The notes beneath the pieces were generated by a model. It ran no database searches. It worked only from the letters and a program-made list of their open reading frames with translations, and was not told where the DNA came from. 64,000 nucleotides of DNA from Brachybacterium sp. FME24. GTDB taxonomy: Bacteria; Actinomycetota; Actinomycetes; Actinomycetales; Dermabacteraceae. The stretch's first letter is position 1. Each line of letters opens with the position of its first letter. The stretch lies in the NCBI RefSeq assembly GCF_014897705.1, contig NZ_JABUXV010000010.1, positions 155,326 to 219,325 of the forward strand. The letters are read 5' to 3'. Made by a program: the position numbers and the translations under genes. Below, one piece after another: positions 52,844-61,938 of the stretch.

Positions 52844-53302
52844 ATGTCGGCATCCCTTGCTCAGCTGATCACCGAGGACCATGTCGTCCTCGATGCCTCG
52901 GCTGGAACCTGGCAGGAATCCATCCGCCAGGCCGCACTCCCCCTGCTCCGTTCGCACGCCGTGGCGGAGGAATACGTGGGCCGAATGATCGACGTGGTCG
53001 ACACCTTCGGCCCATACATCGTGCTCGCCCCCGCGGTGGCGCTCGCCCACGCCCAGCCGGACGGCACCGTGTCCCGCACTGCGATGAGCGCGGCGACCCT
53101 GCCCCAGGGTGTCGTCTTCGGCAACGCCGCGCACGATCCCGTGCGGCTCGTCTTCTGCCTCGCCGCGCAGGACAGCACCTCGCATCTCGAGGCGCTGAAG
53201 GCACTCGTGCAGATCATCCGCACCCCAGAATCCGTGGAGCGGCTGATCGCCGCCGCCTCACCCCAGGAGTTCCTGTCGGGCCTGGTCCCAGCGGACGCCT
53301 GA
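52844..53302 (+). CDS. PTS EIIA component (ascorbate/mannitol type)
   Basis: This 152-aa EIIA domain of the fructose-mannitol/Ula type has phospho-accepting His69 in IVLAPAVALAHAQP, with VVDTFGPYIV before it. It takes phosphate from HPr and passes it to the EIIB encoded next. AGAGAGG precedes the ATG. It is the first gene of a seven-gene operon (EIIA, EIIB, EIIC, small unknown, aldolase, kinase, PRD regulator). Because the IIC-IIB fusion at 30187 has no IIA, this protein may serve both. Confidence 0.92.
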   Translation: MSASLAQLITEDHVVLDASAGTWQESIRQAALPLLRSHAVAEEYVGRMIDVVDTFGPYIVLAPAVALAHAQPDGTVSRTAMSAATLPQGVVFGNAAHDPVRLVFCLAAQDSTSHLEALKALVQIIRTPESVERLIAAASPQEFLSGLVPADA

Positions 53303-53381
53303 CCCTCTCCCACCCCCTGATCGCAGGGGCGCTATCCCGTTTCGCCCGCACGCCGCGGGCACCTTGCAAAGGAGCAACACC

Positions 53382-53684
53382 ATGGCCCAGAGCCCCACCA
53401 TCTACTTCATCTGCGGCGCCGGTCTCGGCAGCAGCCTGGCCTGCCAGATGGAGGCGGAGGAAGTGCTGGCCTCGCACAAGATCCGCGCGAAGCTCGAGCA
53501 CGAGTCCGTCTCCTCGGTCGCCGGGTTGAGGACTGATCTGATCGTCTCGGCGGAGAGCTTCCGCCCGCAGATCGAGAAGTACGAGATCGACCCCTCGATC
53601 ACGATCGTCTACCTGCACAACATCGTCGACAAGAACGAGATCGCGGAGAAGCTCATCCCGGCCCTCGCAGGACGCGAGGTCTGA
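53382..53684 (+). CDS. PTS EIIB component (ascorbate type)
   Basis: This 100-aa protein has phosphocysteine Cys11 in YFICGAGLGSSLACQM, followed by a Rossmann-like alpha/beta fold of the lactate/ascorbate EIIB kind (UlaB family). It transfers phosphate from EIIA to the sugar bound in EIIC. AAAGGAG precedes the ATG at 53382. Its stop lies one base before the EIIC start. Confidence 0.92.
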   Translation: MAQSPTIYFICGAGLGSSLACQMEAEEVLASHKIRAKLEHESVSSVAGLRTDLIVSAESFRPQIEKYEIDPSITIVYLHNIVDKNEIAEKLIPALAGREV

Positions 53685-53685
53685 C

Positions 53686-54975
53686 ATGGCAGTGCTCGAG
53701 TGGATCATCTCCAACATCTTCACGCAGGCGGGAATCGTCATCGCGCTCATCGCGATGCTCGGCCTGCTGCTGCAGCGCAAAGATGCCGGATCCGTCGTCT
53801 CCGGCACCTTCAAGACGCTGCTGGGCTTCATGGTCCTGGCAGCGGGTTCCGCGGTGCTGGTCGCGACCCTGACCTACTTCGGGACCCAGTTCGAAGCGGC
53901 CTTCAACCTCACCGGCATCGTCCCGTCCATCGAAGCGGTCAACGGCTACGCGACGAACGATCTGGGCCTGGGCGGACCGATCGCGATCACGTTCCTCGGC
54001 ATCTTCATCGCCAACGTCCTGCTGGCCCGCTTCACCCCCTGGAAGTACGTCTTCCTCACCGGGCAGGCACTGCTGTGGATGGCGACCATGACCGTCGTGT
54101 TCGGCTCGGCCGTGGGCCTCAGCGGGATCTGGCTGATCCTGCTGTGCAGCGTCGTCGGCGGCATCTTCTGCGTCGCGATGCCCGCGCTGGCCCAGCCGAT
54201 CGTCCGGAAGATCACCGGCAACGACGCGATCGCGCTGGGACACTTCTGCACGATCGGCTACCTGGTCGAGGCCGGCGTCGCGTACCTGGTGCGCGACCAC
54301 CGCCCGGACCGCAAGACCACCGAGGATCTCAAGCTCCCCCGGGCCTTCGAGTTCCTCCAGGACACCTACATGTCCCTCGCCGTGGTCATGATCCCGCTGT
54401 ACCTGATCACCGCGCTGTTCGCCGGCCCCGCATCCTCGGCTGAGGCTGCCGGAGAGACGAACTACCTGGTGTACGCGTTCCTGCAGTCCATGCAATTCGT
54501 GGTCGGCGTGTACGTGCTGATGGCCGGTGTGCGGCTGCTGCTCGGGGAGATCGTGCCCGCGTTCCGCGGCATCTCCATGAAGCTCGTCCCGAACTCCAAG
54601 CCCGCCCTGGATGCGCCCGTGCTGTTCCCGTACGCCCCCAACGCGGTCATCATCGGTTTCCTGACCACGACGTTGGGCTCCGTCATCGCGATGTTCGTGC
54701 TCCCTCTGGCCGGTTTCGCGGTGATCGTGCCCGGCATGCTCACGAACTTCTTCGCAGGCGGCACCGCGGGGATCTTCGGCAACGCCGTCGGCGGGCGCCG
54801 CGGCGCGGTCATCGGCGGCGTGGTGCACGGCATCTTCATCACCCTGATGCCCGCACTCCTGGTGGGCACGTTCCAGAGCCTCGGATTCCCGAGCCTCTCC
54901 GCGACCGACGTCGACACCATCGTGGCAGCGCTGCTGTTCGCGTGGATCGTCGGCCCCCTCATGAAGGCCTTCTGA
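53686..54975 (+). CDS. PTS EIIC permease (UlaA family)
   Basis: This 429-aa multi-spanning permease has the UlaA-family features: N-terminal NIFTQAGIVIALIAMLGLLL, MAGVRLLLGEIVPAFRGIS and the conserved glycine-rich AGGTAGIFGNAVGGRRGAV. Substrate is unknown; the family carries L-ascorbate and, by genomic context, other sugar acids and pentitols. It is the same family as the IIC half at 30187, but the two differ clearly in sequence and probably in substrate. Confidence 0.93.
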   Translation: MAVLEWIISNIFTQAGIVIALIAMLGLLLQRKDAGSVVSGTFKTLLGFMVLAAGSAVLVATLTYFGTQFEAAFNLTGIVPSIEAVNGYATNDLGLGGPIAITFLGIFIANVLLARFTPWKYVFLTGQALLWMATMTVVFGSAVGLSGIWLILLCSVVGGIFCVAMPALAQPIVRKITGNDAIALGHFCTIGYLVEAGVAYLVRDHRPDRKTTEDLKLPRAFEFLQDTYMSLAVVMIPLYLITALFAGPASSAEAAGETNYLVYAFLQSMQFVVGVYVLMAGVRLLLGEIVPAFRGISMKLVPNSKPALDAPVLFPYAPNAVIIGFLTTTLGSVIAMFVLPLAGFAVIVPGMLTNFFAGGTAGIFGNAVGGRRGAVIGGVVHGIFITLMPALLVGTFQSLGFPSLSATDVDTIVAALLFAWIVGPLMKAF

Positions 54976-54989
54976 GACTAGGAGAAGAC

Positions 54990-55430
54990 ATGGGTTTCTT
55001 CGACCGCCTGCTGGGCAGGCCCGCATCCTCCACCACGACCACCTCGCGCACGACCAGAACCAGGACCAAGTCCACGCCAGAGACAGACGCCCCCGAGCTC
55101 GACGACGCCGAGCGCGAGAGCGCCACCGCCCGCATCGCGGAGATCCAGCAGTCCCTCGCCGCGGGCGAGGGCGAGAGCTGGGAGCTCCACCAAGAAGCAG
55201 GGATCCTCCACGAGCGCCTCGGCGAGCTGGATTCCGCGATCACCGCCCACGAGACGGCACTGGCCGAGCACACGCGCTACGGCGAGTCCTACAACCGCCT
55301 CATGACCCTCTACAACACCAAGCTCTCGCAGTCCTCGGCCGCCGGGGACGGCGACGCCATCAACCGATGGATGTCGAAGATCGACGAGCTGCTGGCCACC
55401 TCCAAGCGCATCATGCGCGAGAACTACTGA
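54990..55430 (+). CDS. Conserved-context protein of unknown function, TPR-like
   Basis: This 146-aa hydrophilic protein has an N-terminal MGFFDRLLGRPAS and a Thr/Arg-rich linker (about residues 10-35). Helical repeats follow: AGILHERLGELDSAITAHETALAEH looks like one tetratricopeptide unit and LMTLYNTKLSQ a partner helix. No cysteine, catalytic motif or membrane segment is seen. AGGAGAAG precedes the ATG. It is placed between EIIC and the aldolase without large gaps, so it belongs to the PTS operon. Perhaps it scaffolds the permease or enzymes; no function can be assigned. Confidence 0.7.
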   Translation: MGFFDRLLGRPASSTTTTSRTTRTRTKSTPETDAPELDDAERESATARIAEIQQSLAAGEGESWELHQEAGILHERLGELDSAITAHETALAEHTRYGESYNRLMTLYNTKLSQSSAAGDGDAINRWMSKIDELLATSKRIMRENY

Positions 55431-55445
55431 TCACCGGGAGTCACC

Positions 55446-56291
55446 ATGTACGTCACCCTCACCGAAGTCCTCACCGAAGCCGAGAAGATCGGCTCGACCG
55501 TCGGCGCCTTCAACGCGCACAACCTCGAGATGGTCCCCGCGATGATCTCCGCGGCCCGGGACGCCGGCAGCCCGATCATCATCCAGACCTCCGTCGGCAC
55601 CGCCCGGTACATCGGCATGGAGAACCTGGTTGCGCTGTGCAAGGGCATCGGCGAGCGCGAGCCGGTCGACGTGGTCCTGCACCTGGACCACGCGACGAAG
55701 CTGGCCGACATCCGTGACGCGATCGATGCCGGTTACAGCTCGGTCATGTTCGACGGCTCTTCGCTCCCCTACTCCGAGAACGTCCTGAAGACCCGCCGCG
55801 TGGTGGAGTTCGCCCACGGTCGAGGGGTCTCGGTCGAGGGCGAGATCGGCACCATCGGCGGCACCGAGGAAGGCATCTCCGTGAAGGAGGGCGCGCTCAC
55901 CAAGCCCGAGGAGGCCCGCGCCTTCTCCGAGGCCGCCGGGGTGGACGCCCTGGCGGTGTCCATCGGCACCCACCACGGCTCCTACCTCGGCAAGACCGAG
56001 ATCGACCTGGATCTCGTCGCCCGGATCCACGACGCGGTCGACGTCCCTCTGGTGGTCCACGGGGGCACCGGCGTCGATGAGGCCGACTACGCACGGCTGC
56101 GCGAGAGCGGCGTGCGGAAGTTCAACATCGGCACCGAGCTGATCGTGGGATGGACCCGCAGCGCCAAGGAGTCCTTCGGCGCCACCGAGCTCAACGCCTC
56201 CCTGCGCAACAACATCGTCCCGGCGAACACGGCGGTCGCGGAGATCGTGGCCCACAAGATCGGGCGGATGCTGCCGGCCGTCATCGGCTGA
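55446..56291 (+). CDS. Class II fructose-bisphosphate/tagatose-type aldolase
   Basis: This 281-aa zinc-dependent aldolase (FbaA/GatY/KbaY family) has GAFNAHNLEMVPAMISAA, VLHLDHATKL (catalytic Asp and zinc His), SVEGEIGTIGG, AVSIGTHHGSYLG (zinc His) and VHGGTGVDEADYARL. Length fits GatY/KbaY better than glycolytic FbaA. It would split the phosphorylated sugar delivered by the PTS into two C3/C2 pieces. GGGAG precedes the ATG. It is the fifth gene of the PTS operon. Confidence 0.92.
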   Translation: MYVTLTEVLTEAEKIGSTVGAFNAHNLEMVPAMISAARDAGSPIIIQTSVGTARYIGMENLVALCKGIGEREPVDVVLHLDHATKLADIRDAIDAGYSSVMFDGSSLPYSENVLKTRRVVEFAHGRGVSVEGEIGTIGGTEEGISVKEGALTKPEEARAFSEAAGVDALAVSIGTHHGSYLGKTEIDLDLVARIHDAVDVPLVVHGGTGVDEADYARLRESGVRKFNIGTELIVGWTRSAKESFGATELNASLRNNIVPANTAVAEIVAHKIGRMLPAVIG

Positions 56292-56299
56292 GCGACACG

Positions 56300-56935
56300 A
56301 TGAGCGTCCCGACGAGCACTGATCAGTTCCTCCTGCTGGTCGCCGGCTATCCGGGCACCGGCAAGAGCCGCCTGTGCGCCCTGGCGCAGGACCGGCTGGG
56401 CCCTTTCACGCCGCTGTCGATCGACGCGGTGAAGGAGGAGCTGTACGACCTCCATGGCTTCGCCGACCCTGCCGCCAGGGCGCATCTGGACCGCGCCGCG
56501 CTCGAGATCTTCCTCGCCCAGGTGCGCACCACGATGGCCGGCGGCCGCAGCATCATCGCCGAGTACCCGTTCAGCGACAAGCAGCGCGCGCAGCTCGAAG
56601 CGGCGTGCCGGGACCACCGCTACCGGCCGGTGACGGTGCGACTGGTGGCCGGCTTCGAGGTCCTCTACGCGCGCCAGCGCCGCCGGGACCTGGCCCCGGA
56701 CCGTCACGTGGGACACCTCGTCGATGCCTACCGCCCCGGCGATACGCTCGACGACCGTCGAGAGGCACCTCAGCTGCTGCCCCGCGAGGTCTTCCTCGAC
56801 CGCTACCTGCACCGTGGCTACGGGTCCTTCGCCCTCGGGCCGGTGGTCGAGATCGATACGACAGATTTCGATCAGATCGACGACGACACCGTGATCTCCC
56901 TGATCTCGGGCCTGCTCGATGAGGAGAGGACATGA
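56300..56935 (+). CDS. P-loop kinase-like ATPase
   Basis: This 211-aa P-loop protein has a Walker A loop LLVAGYPGTGKSRL at residues 14-22 and a lid region with GRSIIAEYPFSDKQR. A second basic region, LYARQRRRDLAPDRHVGHL, resembles the DxD/arginine lid of small-molecule kinases in the AAA_33/zeta-like group. It could phosphorylate a sugar intermediate in the PTS pathway (for example the C1 position before aldol cleavage). The ATG lies 8 bp after the aldolase stop; its stop overlaps the regulator start (ATGA). Confidence 0.75.
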   Translation: MSVPTSTDQFLLLVAGYPGTGKSRLCALAQDRLGPFTPLSIDAVKEELYDLHGFADPAARAHLDRAALEIFLAQVRTTMAGGRSIIAEYPFSDKQRAQLEAACRDHRYRPVTVRLVAGFEVLYARQRRRDLAPDRHVGHLVDAYRPGDTLDDRREAPQLLPREVFLDRYLHRGYGSFALGPVVEIDTTDFDQIDDDTVISLISGLLDEERT

Positions 56936-58905
56936 CCGCTGCGATGACCGAGCGACGCCGCGACCCGTGGGAGACGACGCGCCAGCGCATGCTGGGCGCG
57001 CTCGTCGAGGCCGGGTCCGAGCGCGTGGGCGCCGAAGAGCTCTCGCGGCGCCTCGGTGTCTCGACCCGCAGCGTGCGCACCTACGTCTCCCGGCTGAACA
57101 CGGAGCACGGGCGCGAGGTGGTGTCCTCCTCCCGGGACGGGTACGCGATCGACCATGCCGCGCTCGCGGCGGCCGGCGACCACCGTCCGCCGACGTCCCG
57201 GCGGGTGCTCAGCCCCGGCGAGCGGCTCGCCTCGCTGCTGCGCTCCCTCGTCCGGGCCGACGGCGGGGCCGACGTGTACGAACTGGCCGAGGAGCTGCGG
57301 GTCAGCGATTCGACGCTCGAGGCCGACCTCACGAAGTGCCGCGCCCTGCTGGTGATCCACCAGCTCACGCTGCAGCGCCGGGGGCCGTCGGTGCAGATCT
57401 GCGGCACCGAGTCCGCCAAGCGTCGCCTGGTGCGCCAGATCATGACGGATGCGGCGCGCTCCCACACCCAGTTCGTCTCGGTGCGCGAGCTCGCCATCGA
57501 ATCCGCCGAGCCCTCGCTGCTGACGTTCCGCGAGGGCCTCACCCGCATCCTGTCAGAACTGGGGCTGCTTGCCACCGAGAACAGCCAGCACGCGATCCTC
57601 GCGCACGTCGCCGTCATGGTGGGCCGGCTGCGGCAGGGCCATGAGCTCGAGGCCCCCGACGCCGCCGCCGAGGAGGACGCCCTGCGCCGCGAGGCGGCAC
57701 TGCGCATCGCAGCACTGGTCGAATCGACGTTCGAGCTGCGCCTGCCCGCCGGCGAGGTGGACTACCTGGTGGGCCTGCTCGACGAGAACACCACCCCCGA
57801 GGACCTGTCCCTCCTGGTCACCGAGCGAGTCACCGCGGACGAGGACGTCGACTATGTGGCTCTGGTGCGGCAGATCGTGGGCCAGGTGGGCGAGAACTAC
57901 CTCATCGATCTCGACCACGACCGCTTCATCGGGTTCCTCAGCGTGCACTCGCGCAACCTCGTGCGTCGCGCCCAGCGCGGTCAGGCCGCCCACATCCCGA
58001 TCGGCCAATCCATCAAGGACACCCATCCGCTGATCTACGAGATCGGGATCTTCATCGCCCGCCGGCTCGAGCTGGCGCTCGGCATCGAGATCCGGGCCGA
58101 CGAGATCGGGCTGATCTCCTTCCACGTCGGCGCGCACTTCGAGAGCGTCTACGCGCGCGAGCAGCGGGTCCGGATCGCCCTGATCTCCCCCACCTACCTG
58201 GATCTGCAGGACTCGGCCCGCTCGATGCTGCAGTCCGCGATCGCCGGCGTCGGCGAGATCGAACTGGTCGCCGTGGACGAGGCCGAGCTGACCACCGATC
58301 TGCCCGGCCCCGACCTGATCGTCTCCACGGTCCCCCTCATGGGACTCCCCCAGACGCTGGACCGCCCTGTGGTGCAACTGAGCGCACTGCCCGGCGCGGA
58401 GGATCTCGAGCGGGTGCGCGGCGTCGTGCTCGACATCGCCCAGACCAAACGCCGCGCCCGGGTGGGCTCCACCCTCGTGAACCTCATCGAGCCGCAGTTC
58501 TTCCTCGACCTCACCACCACCTCCCGCGACGACGTCCTCGCCCAGATGTCCGAAGCGCTGACGAGCGCCGGTGTGGTCGACGCCGACTTCCACCGCGGCG
58601 TGCTCGAACGGGAGGCGATGGCCTCGACCTCGCTGGGCAGCGGGGTCGCGATCCCCCACTCGATGATCATGGGCGCCCATGCCTCCTCGATCGCCGTGCA
58701 TGTCCCGCTCGAGCCCATCGACTGGGGCGGCGACCCGGTGTCCCTCGTCGCGATGATGGCCTTCAGCAAGGACAGCCGCGAGGAGTTCGGAGAGCTGTTC
58801 GAGTCCGTGATCCGGGTGCTCTCCAAACCGCGCAACGTCGAGCTGCTCGCCGCGCACGGCGGCAGCTACGAGGACTTCATCTCGACGCTGCTCGACATCA
58901 TCTGA
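56932..58905 (+). CDS. PRD-domain transcriptional activator with EIIB-like and EIIA domains (MtlR-like)
   Basis: This 657-aa regulator has, in order, two HTH domains (about 15-70: VGAEELSRRLGVSTRSVRTYVSRL, and about 100-145: YELAEELRVSDSTLEADL), PRD1 (about 175-270, with SQHAILAHVAVMV), PRD2 (about 295-390; LIYEIGIFIARRLE and ISFHVGAHFE), an EIIB-like domain (ALISPTYLDLQDSARSML) without the phosphocysteine, and a C-terminal EIIA (SGVAIPHSMI with phospho-His). Phosphorylation by PTS proteins sets its activity. It closes the operon that it presumably controls and is coupled to the kinase gene by a 4-base overlap. Confidence 0.92.
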   Translation: MTAAMTERRRDPWETTRQRMLGALVEAGSERVGAEELSRRLGVSTRSVRTYVSRLNTEHGREVVSSSRDGYAIDHAALAAAGDHRPPTSRRVLSPGERLASLLRSLVRADGGADVYELAEELRVSDSTLEADLTKCRALLVIHQLTLQRRGPSVQICGTESAKRRLVRQIMTDAARSHTQFVSVRELAIESAEPSLLTFREGLTRILSELGLLATENSQHAILAHVAVMVGRLRQGHELEAPDAAAEEDALRREAALRIAALVESTFELRLPAGEVDYLVGLLDENTTPEDLSLLVTERVTADEDVDYVALVRQIVGQVGENYLIDLDHDRFIGFLSVHSRNLVRRAQRGQAAHIPIGQSIKDTHPLIYEIGIFIARRLELALGIEIRADEIGLISFHVGAHFESVYAREQRVRIALISPTYLDLQDSARSMLQSAIAGVGEIELVAVDEAELTTDLPGPDLIVSTVPLMGLPQTLDRPVVQLSALPGAEDLERVRGVVLDIAQTKRRARVGSTLVNLIEPQFFLDLTTTSRDDVLAQMSEALTSAGVVDADFHRGVLEREAMASTSLGSGVAIPHSMIMGAHASSIAVHVPLEPIDWGGDPVSLVAMMAFSKDSREEFGELFESVIRVLSKPRNVELLAAHGGSYEDFISTLLDII

Positions 58906-59004
58906 GGATCCAGACGCTCGGCCTCGTAGTGCTCTTCGGACACAGCATGGAAGGCGGAACGGCCGTCAGGGCGCTCGCACGAATCCCGTGCACGACGCTA
59001 GACG

Positions 59005-59361
59005 TCAGGCCCCGGAGTCCTGTCGTGACGCGTGCGCCAGCTGCTCGACGAGGTCGTCCGGAATCGGCTTCCGCGGGGTGAAGGTGATGCCGGTCTTGGT
59101 CGCCTTGAGGCCCGCGGCTGCAATATCGTCGGCGTACTCGGAGAGGGCGCCTGAGCTGAGATACAGCCCGCATTGCCTGGTGAACGCCGCGTAGCCTGCG
59201 ACGACCGTGCCACCGATCATGAACCCTGGCATGTTGTAGGCGATGACCTCGTCCGCTTCCGGCAGAGCGCGACCAAGAAGTGTGCGCAATCGGTGCAGTG
59301 AAGGCTGGAAGGGCTCGGGCGCCGCGGCGATGTAGGCGTCATGGTCGGCGATCGTCGTCAT
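59005..59361 (-). CDS. DUF1801/YdhG-like iron-chaperone-type protein
   Basis: This 118-aa protein has the DUF1801 pattern: YIAAAPEPFQPSLHRLRTLL, LPEADEVIAYNMPGF and GLKATKTGITFTPRKPIPDDLVEQL near the end. The fold is shared with frataxin-like YdhG. Cellular role is uncertain (iron binding or a general stress role has been suggested). The ATG at 59361 is chosen because the fold starts there; a longer in-frame TTG is ignored. It is monocistronic. Confidence 0.85.
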   Translation of the reverse strand: MTTIADHDAYIAAAPEPFQPSLHRLRTLLGRALPEADEVIAYNMPGFMIGGTVVAGYAAFTRQCGLYLSSGALSEYADDIAAAGLKATKTGITFTPRKPIPDDLVEQLAHASRQDSGA

Positions 59362-59592
59362 GGAGGCGGCCCTCTTCCGATTTCTCGTTGCTGCCGAGAT
59401 CGTGGCCAACTCTAGCGGGACGAGGCCCAGACGATATCGGCACGTTCGTGGGCTCGGGCGGCTGAGGCCGAATCACAGAGCACGTCGCCTCTGGCCGCTC
59501 CATACCTTCCCTGGCCCATGTCGTCGTGGTTGCGCGCTCGAGGGCAACGTTGCAGTCCCCTGTTCCGCGAGCCGCACGCCCCTCCCCGATCG

Positions 59593-59629
59593 TTGACATG
59601 TGAACCATAGAGGAGTCATGATTCACACG
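59593..59629 (+). promoter_or_regulatory. Promoter with overlapping 12-bp inverted repeat
   Basis: A perfect -35 TTGACA (59593-59598) and CATGAT (59617-59622) are 18 bp apart. Overlapping them is a near-perfect inverted repeat, CATGTGAACCAT (59597-59608) and ATGATTCACACG (59618-59629; 10 of 12 positions pair). It is the only clear content of the 342-bp gap 59362-59703 and drives the 224-aa gene. The cognate repressor is unknown. Confidence 0.55.
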
Positions 59630-59703
59630 TAGAGCACACCTCTGCCAGAGGACCCACCACGGGGTGCCCCGCACGATCGCGCACGATCCCCAGGAGGGAC
59701 CGC

Positions 59704-60378
59704 ATGAGCAGGGAACCCCTTGACGCCCGCGGCCACGCCGAGCAGCTCACCCGCGGCATCGACCCCAATGCCCTCGGCCACGACGCCGTCGGCGCCGACA
59801 TCGCCCGTGCCACCGACTCCCCCGCGCCGCGACAACTCGACGCAGGATGCATCCGCTCCTCCTACGAGGCGATCGCCGAAGCCGGCGAGCACGTCGACGA
59901 CGCGGACGACGCGGTGCTGGTCTCCCTGCGCTCCGGCGCCCGCGCCGCCGCCGACGCGGCCCGGGTGGCCGACGAGATCGGTGCCGGCCCGGGCGATGCC
60001 CTCCGCGCCGCCGCCCGCGCCTGGACCCCGCATGCCGTCGAGGGCGAGAGCGGCGCCTGGCGGGCCGGGCTGCGCGCGTTCAGCGAGGTGTGCAGCACCG
60101 CGGAGGAGGCCGATGACCGGCTCGTGGTGCGCGCCATCGCAGCGGCCGCCGACGCGCTCGAGGCCGACGAGACGGGCACCGGTCGCGCCGCGAGGATGTT
60201 CTCCCAGGAGCTCGCGCGGCGCACCGCCACCGGTGCACGGCTGGCGGCGGCCTGGGATGAGGCGGCGGGGACGATCAGGACCCAGGCGCCCGATCCGGTG
60301 TTCCATGTAGTGGTCGACGCCGTGGCCGGGGTGCTCAGGCAGCGCGGCGCACGAGATGGACGCACCGCCGCCCTGTGA
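59704..60378 (+). CDS. Hypothetical alpha-helical protein (224 aa)
   Basis: This Ala-rich, Cys-poor protein begins MSREPLDARGHAEQLTRGID. It is almost all helix: AAADAARVADEIGAGPGDALRAA, EEADDRLVVRAIAAAADALEAD and VVVDAVAGVLRQ. It faintly recalls the DhaL-like helical barrel, but the metal-binding Asp pattern is not evident, so I do not assign it. AGGAGGG precedes the ATG, and a promoter with an operator-like repeat lies about 75 bp upstream, so it is a real regulated gene. Apparently monocistronic. Confidence 0.65.
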   Translation: MSREPLDARGHAEQLTRGIDPNALGHDAVGADIARATDSPAPRQLDAGCIRSSYEAIAEAGEHVDDADDAVLVSLRSGARAAADAARVADEIGAGPGDALRAAARAWTPHAVEGESGAWRAGLRAFSEVCSTAEEADDRLVVRAIAAAADALEADETGTGRAARMFSQELARRTATGARLAAAWDEAAGTIRTQAPDPVFHVVVDAVAGVLRQRGARDGRTAAL

Positions 60379-60510
60379 GCGGCGCGGTCTCTCGGCAGAG
60401 CGCTTGACGTCGTTCCCGAAGCAGGGGCTGCGGGCGGCGTTCAGCGCACCCCGGTGACCTGTTCACGGATCAGCCACCCTGGATCCATCTCGGGGTGATG
60501 TGGTGATTCG

Positions 60511-61938
60511 ATGCCCTATGACCCCGCACCGATGAAGAGCGAGACTTCCGTGATGTCGACACGCAGGACGATGCTGACCGCGATCGCCATGGGGGTCGGC
60601 TCGCCGCTGGCGCTCGGAGCCACCGGATCGGTGGGGCGCGCGAACGCGGCGGGAGTGCCGACGGAGGGTCGCGCGGCGGACGCCCCTGCCCAGAACAACG
60701 GCCTCCCCCTCACCCTCTCCGGCGGCTCCTGGCCCTCCCCGCACGTGCAGGGCATTGCCGTGGACCGTGAGCGCGGGCTCGCGTTCTTCTCGTTCACCGA
60801 TCGCCTGGTGAAGACGGACCTCGCCGGCACGGTGCTCGGCTCGGTGACGGGCCTGCCCGCGCACCTCGGCGACATCACCCTCAACCCGAAGAACGGGAAG
60901 GTGTACGGCTCGATCTTCTGGGGCGACGAGAACCCGTACTACGCGCCGTACATCGCGATCTTCGACCCGGAGCAGATCCACGAGATCGACGAGAGCCCGG
61001 AGAGGAATCCCGCGATCTCGCTCGTCCACCTCAAGCAGCTCCTCGCCGACCGCTTCGTCGACCTCGACGGGGACGGGGAGCCCGACGGCCTCTACGCCAC
61101 CGCCGGAGTGGACGGCGTCGGCTTCGGGCCGCGCTTCGGCAGCACCTCCGGGGACTGGCTGCTAACCGTCACGCACTCGCAGTGGCCGGACGCGGACCGC
61201 GATGACAACAACCACCAGATCCTCGTGCAGTACGACGCCGAGGACTTCGACACCTACGCCGAGCCGTACGACACCTCGAAGCCCGACCCCACCAGCGGGC
61301 CGACCGAGATCGACGGCCAGTACTTCGTCTACACCGGCACCACCCGCTGGGGCATCCAGAACCTCGCCTACGATCCGACCCTCGAGCGCTGGCTCATGGG
61401 CGTCTACGCCGGCGACAAGCCCGACTCCCTGAACTACACGATGTTCGCGGTCGAGGCCGCCTCGCAGCCGGTGAAGCAGGAGCTGCGCGGCGTCGGCGTC
61501 GAGGGCGAGACCCTCCCGCTGGCCGAGGACGGCCTGCGCGACGAGACCACCGGCATCCGTGGCTGGTTCCAGAAGGCCGACGTCGGCCTGCAGGCCATGG
61601 GTGACGGGCTGTACTACCTCAGCACGAACTCGGTGGTGGACGGCCAGCAGACCGCGACGCTGACGCTGACCACCTGGACCGGCGATCCCCACGCACCGTT
61701 CGCTCCCGCCGAGGCGACCGAGCCCTTCGAGATCGCGCCGCGCCCGACGTTCGCCTCCCAGGATGCTCATGGCCGGATCAAGCCGGGCGCGCTGCTCGTG
61801 GCGGAGACGGGACTCTGGCGCCCGACGCCGCGGCTGAGCGTCCAGTGGCGCGCCGACGGCACCGCCATCGACGGCGCCACCTCCGAGCAGTCCGTCTCAC
61901 CGGCCGATGGAAGGGTTCGGAGGTCACCGTCGAGGTGA
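60511..61938 (+). CDS. Exported beta-propeller-like protein, 3' frameshift
   Basis: The 475-codon frame has a signal region with STRRTMLTAIAMGVGSP (Tat- or Sec-type) ending near ALGATGSVGRANA. A propeller-like body (HVQGIAVDRERGLAFFSF, AHLGDITLNPKNGKVYGS, WGIQNLAYDPTLERWLMG) follows, then a C-terminal Ig-like segment LSVQWRADGTAIDGATSEQ. The frame then runs into RVRRSPSR, while the next frame continues as WKGSEVTVEVTAELEGYDR to a stop at 62000, as expected for the Ig-like repeat. A single lost base near 61907 would explain this. Start choice among 60511, 60532 and 60553 is uncertain. Role unknown, possibly cell-surface. Confidence 0.7.
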   Translation: MPYDPAPMKSETSVMSTRRTMLTAIAMGVGSPLALGATGSVGRANAAGVPTEGRAADAPAQNNGLPLTLSGGSWPSPHVQGIAVDRERGLAFFSFTDRLVKTDLAGTVLGSVTGLPAHLGDITLNPKNGKVYGSIFWGDENPYYAPYIAIFDPEQIHEIDESPERNPAISLVHLKQLLADRFVDLDGDGEPDGLYATAGVDGVGFGPRFGSTSGDWLLTVTHSQWPDADRDDNNHQILVQYDAEDFDTYAEPYDTSKPDPTSGPTEIDGQYFVYTGTTRWGIQNLAYDPTLERWLMGVYAGDKPDSLNYTMFAVEAASQPVKQELRGVGVEGETLPLAEDGLRDETTGIRGWFQKADVGLQAMGDGLYYLSTNSVVDGQQTATLTLTTWTGDPHAPFAPAEATEPFEIAPRPTFASQDAHGRIKPGALLVAETGLWRPTPRLSVQWRADGTAIDGATSEQSVSPADGRVRRSPSR

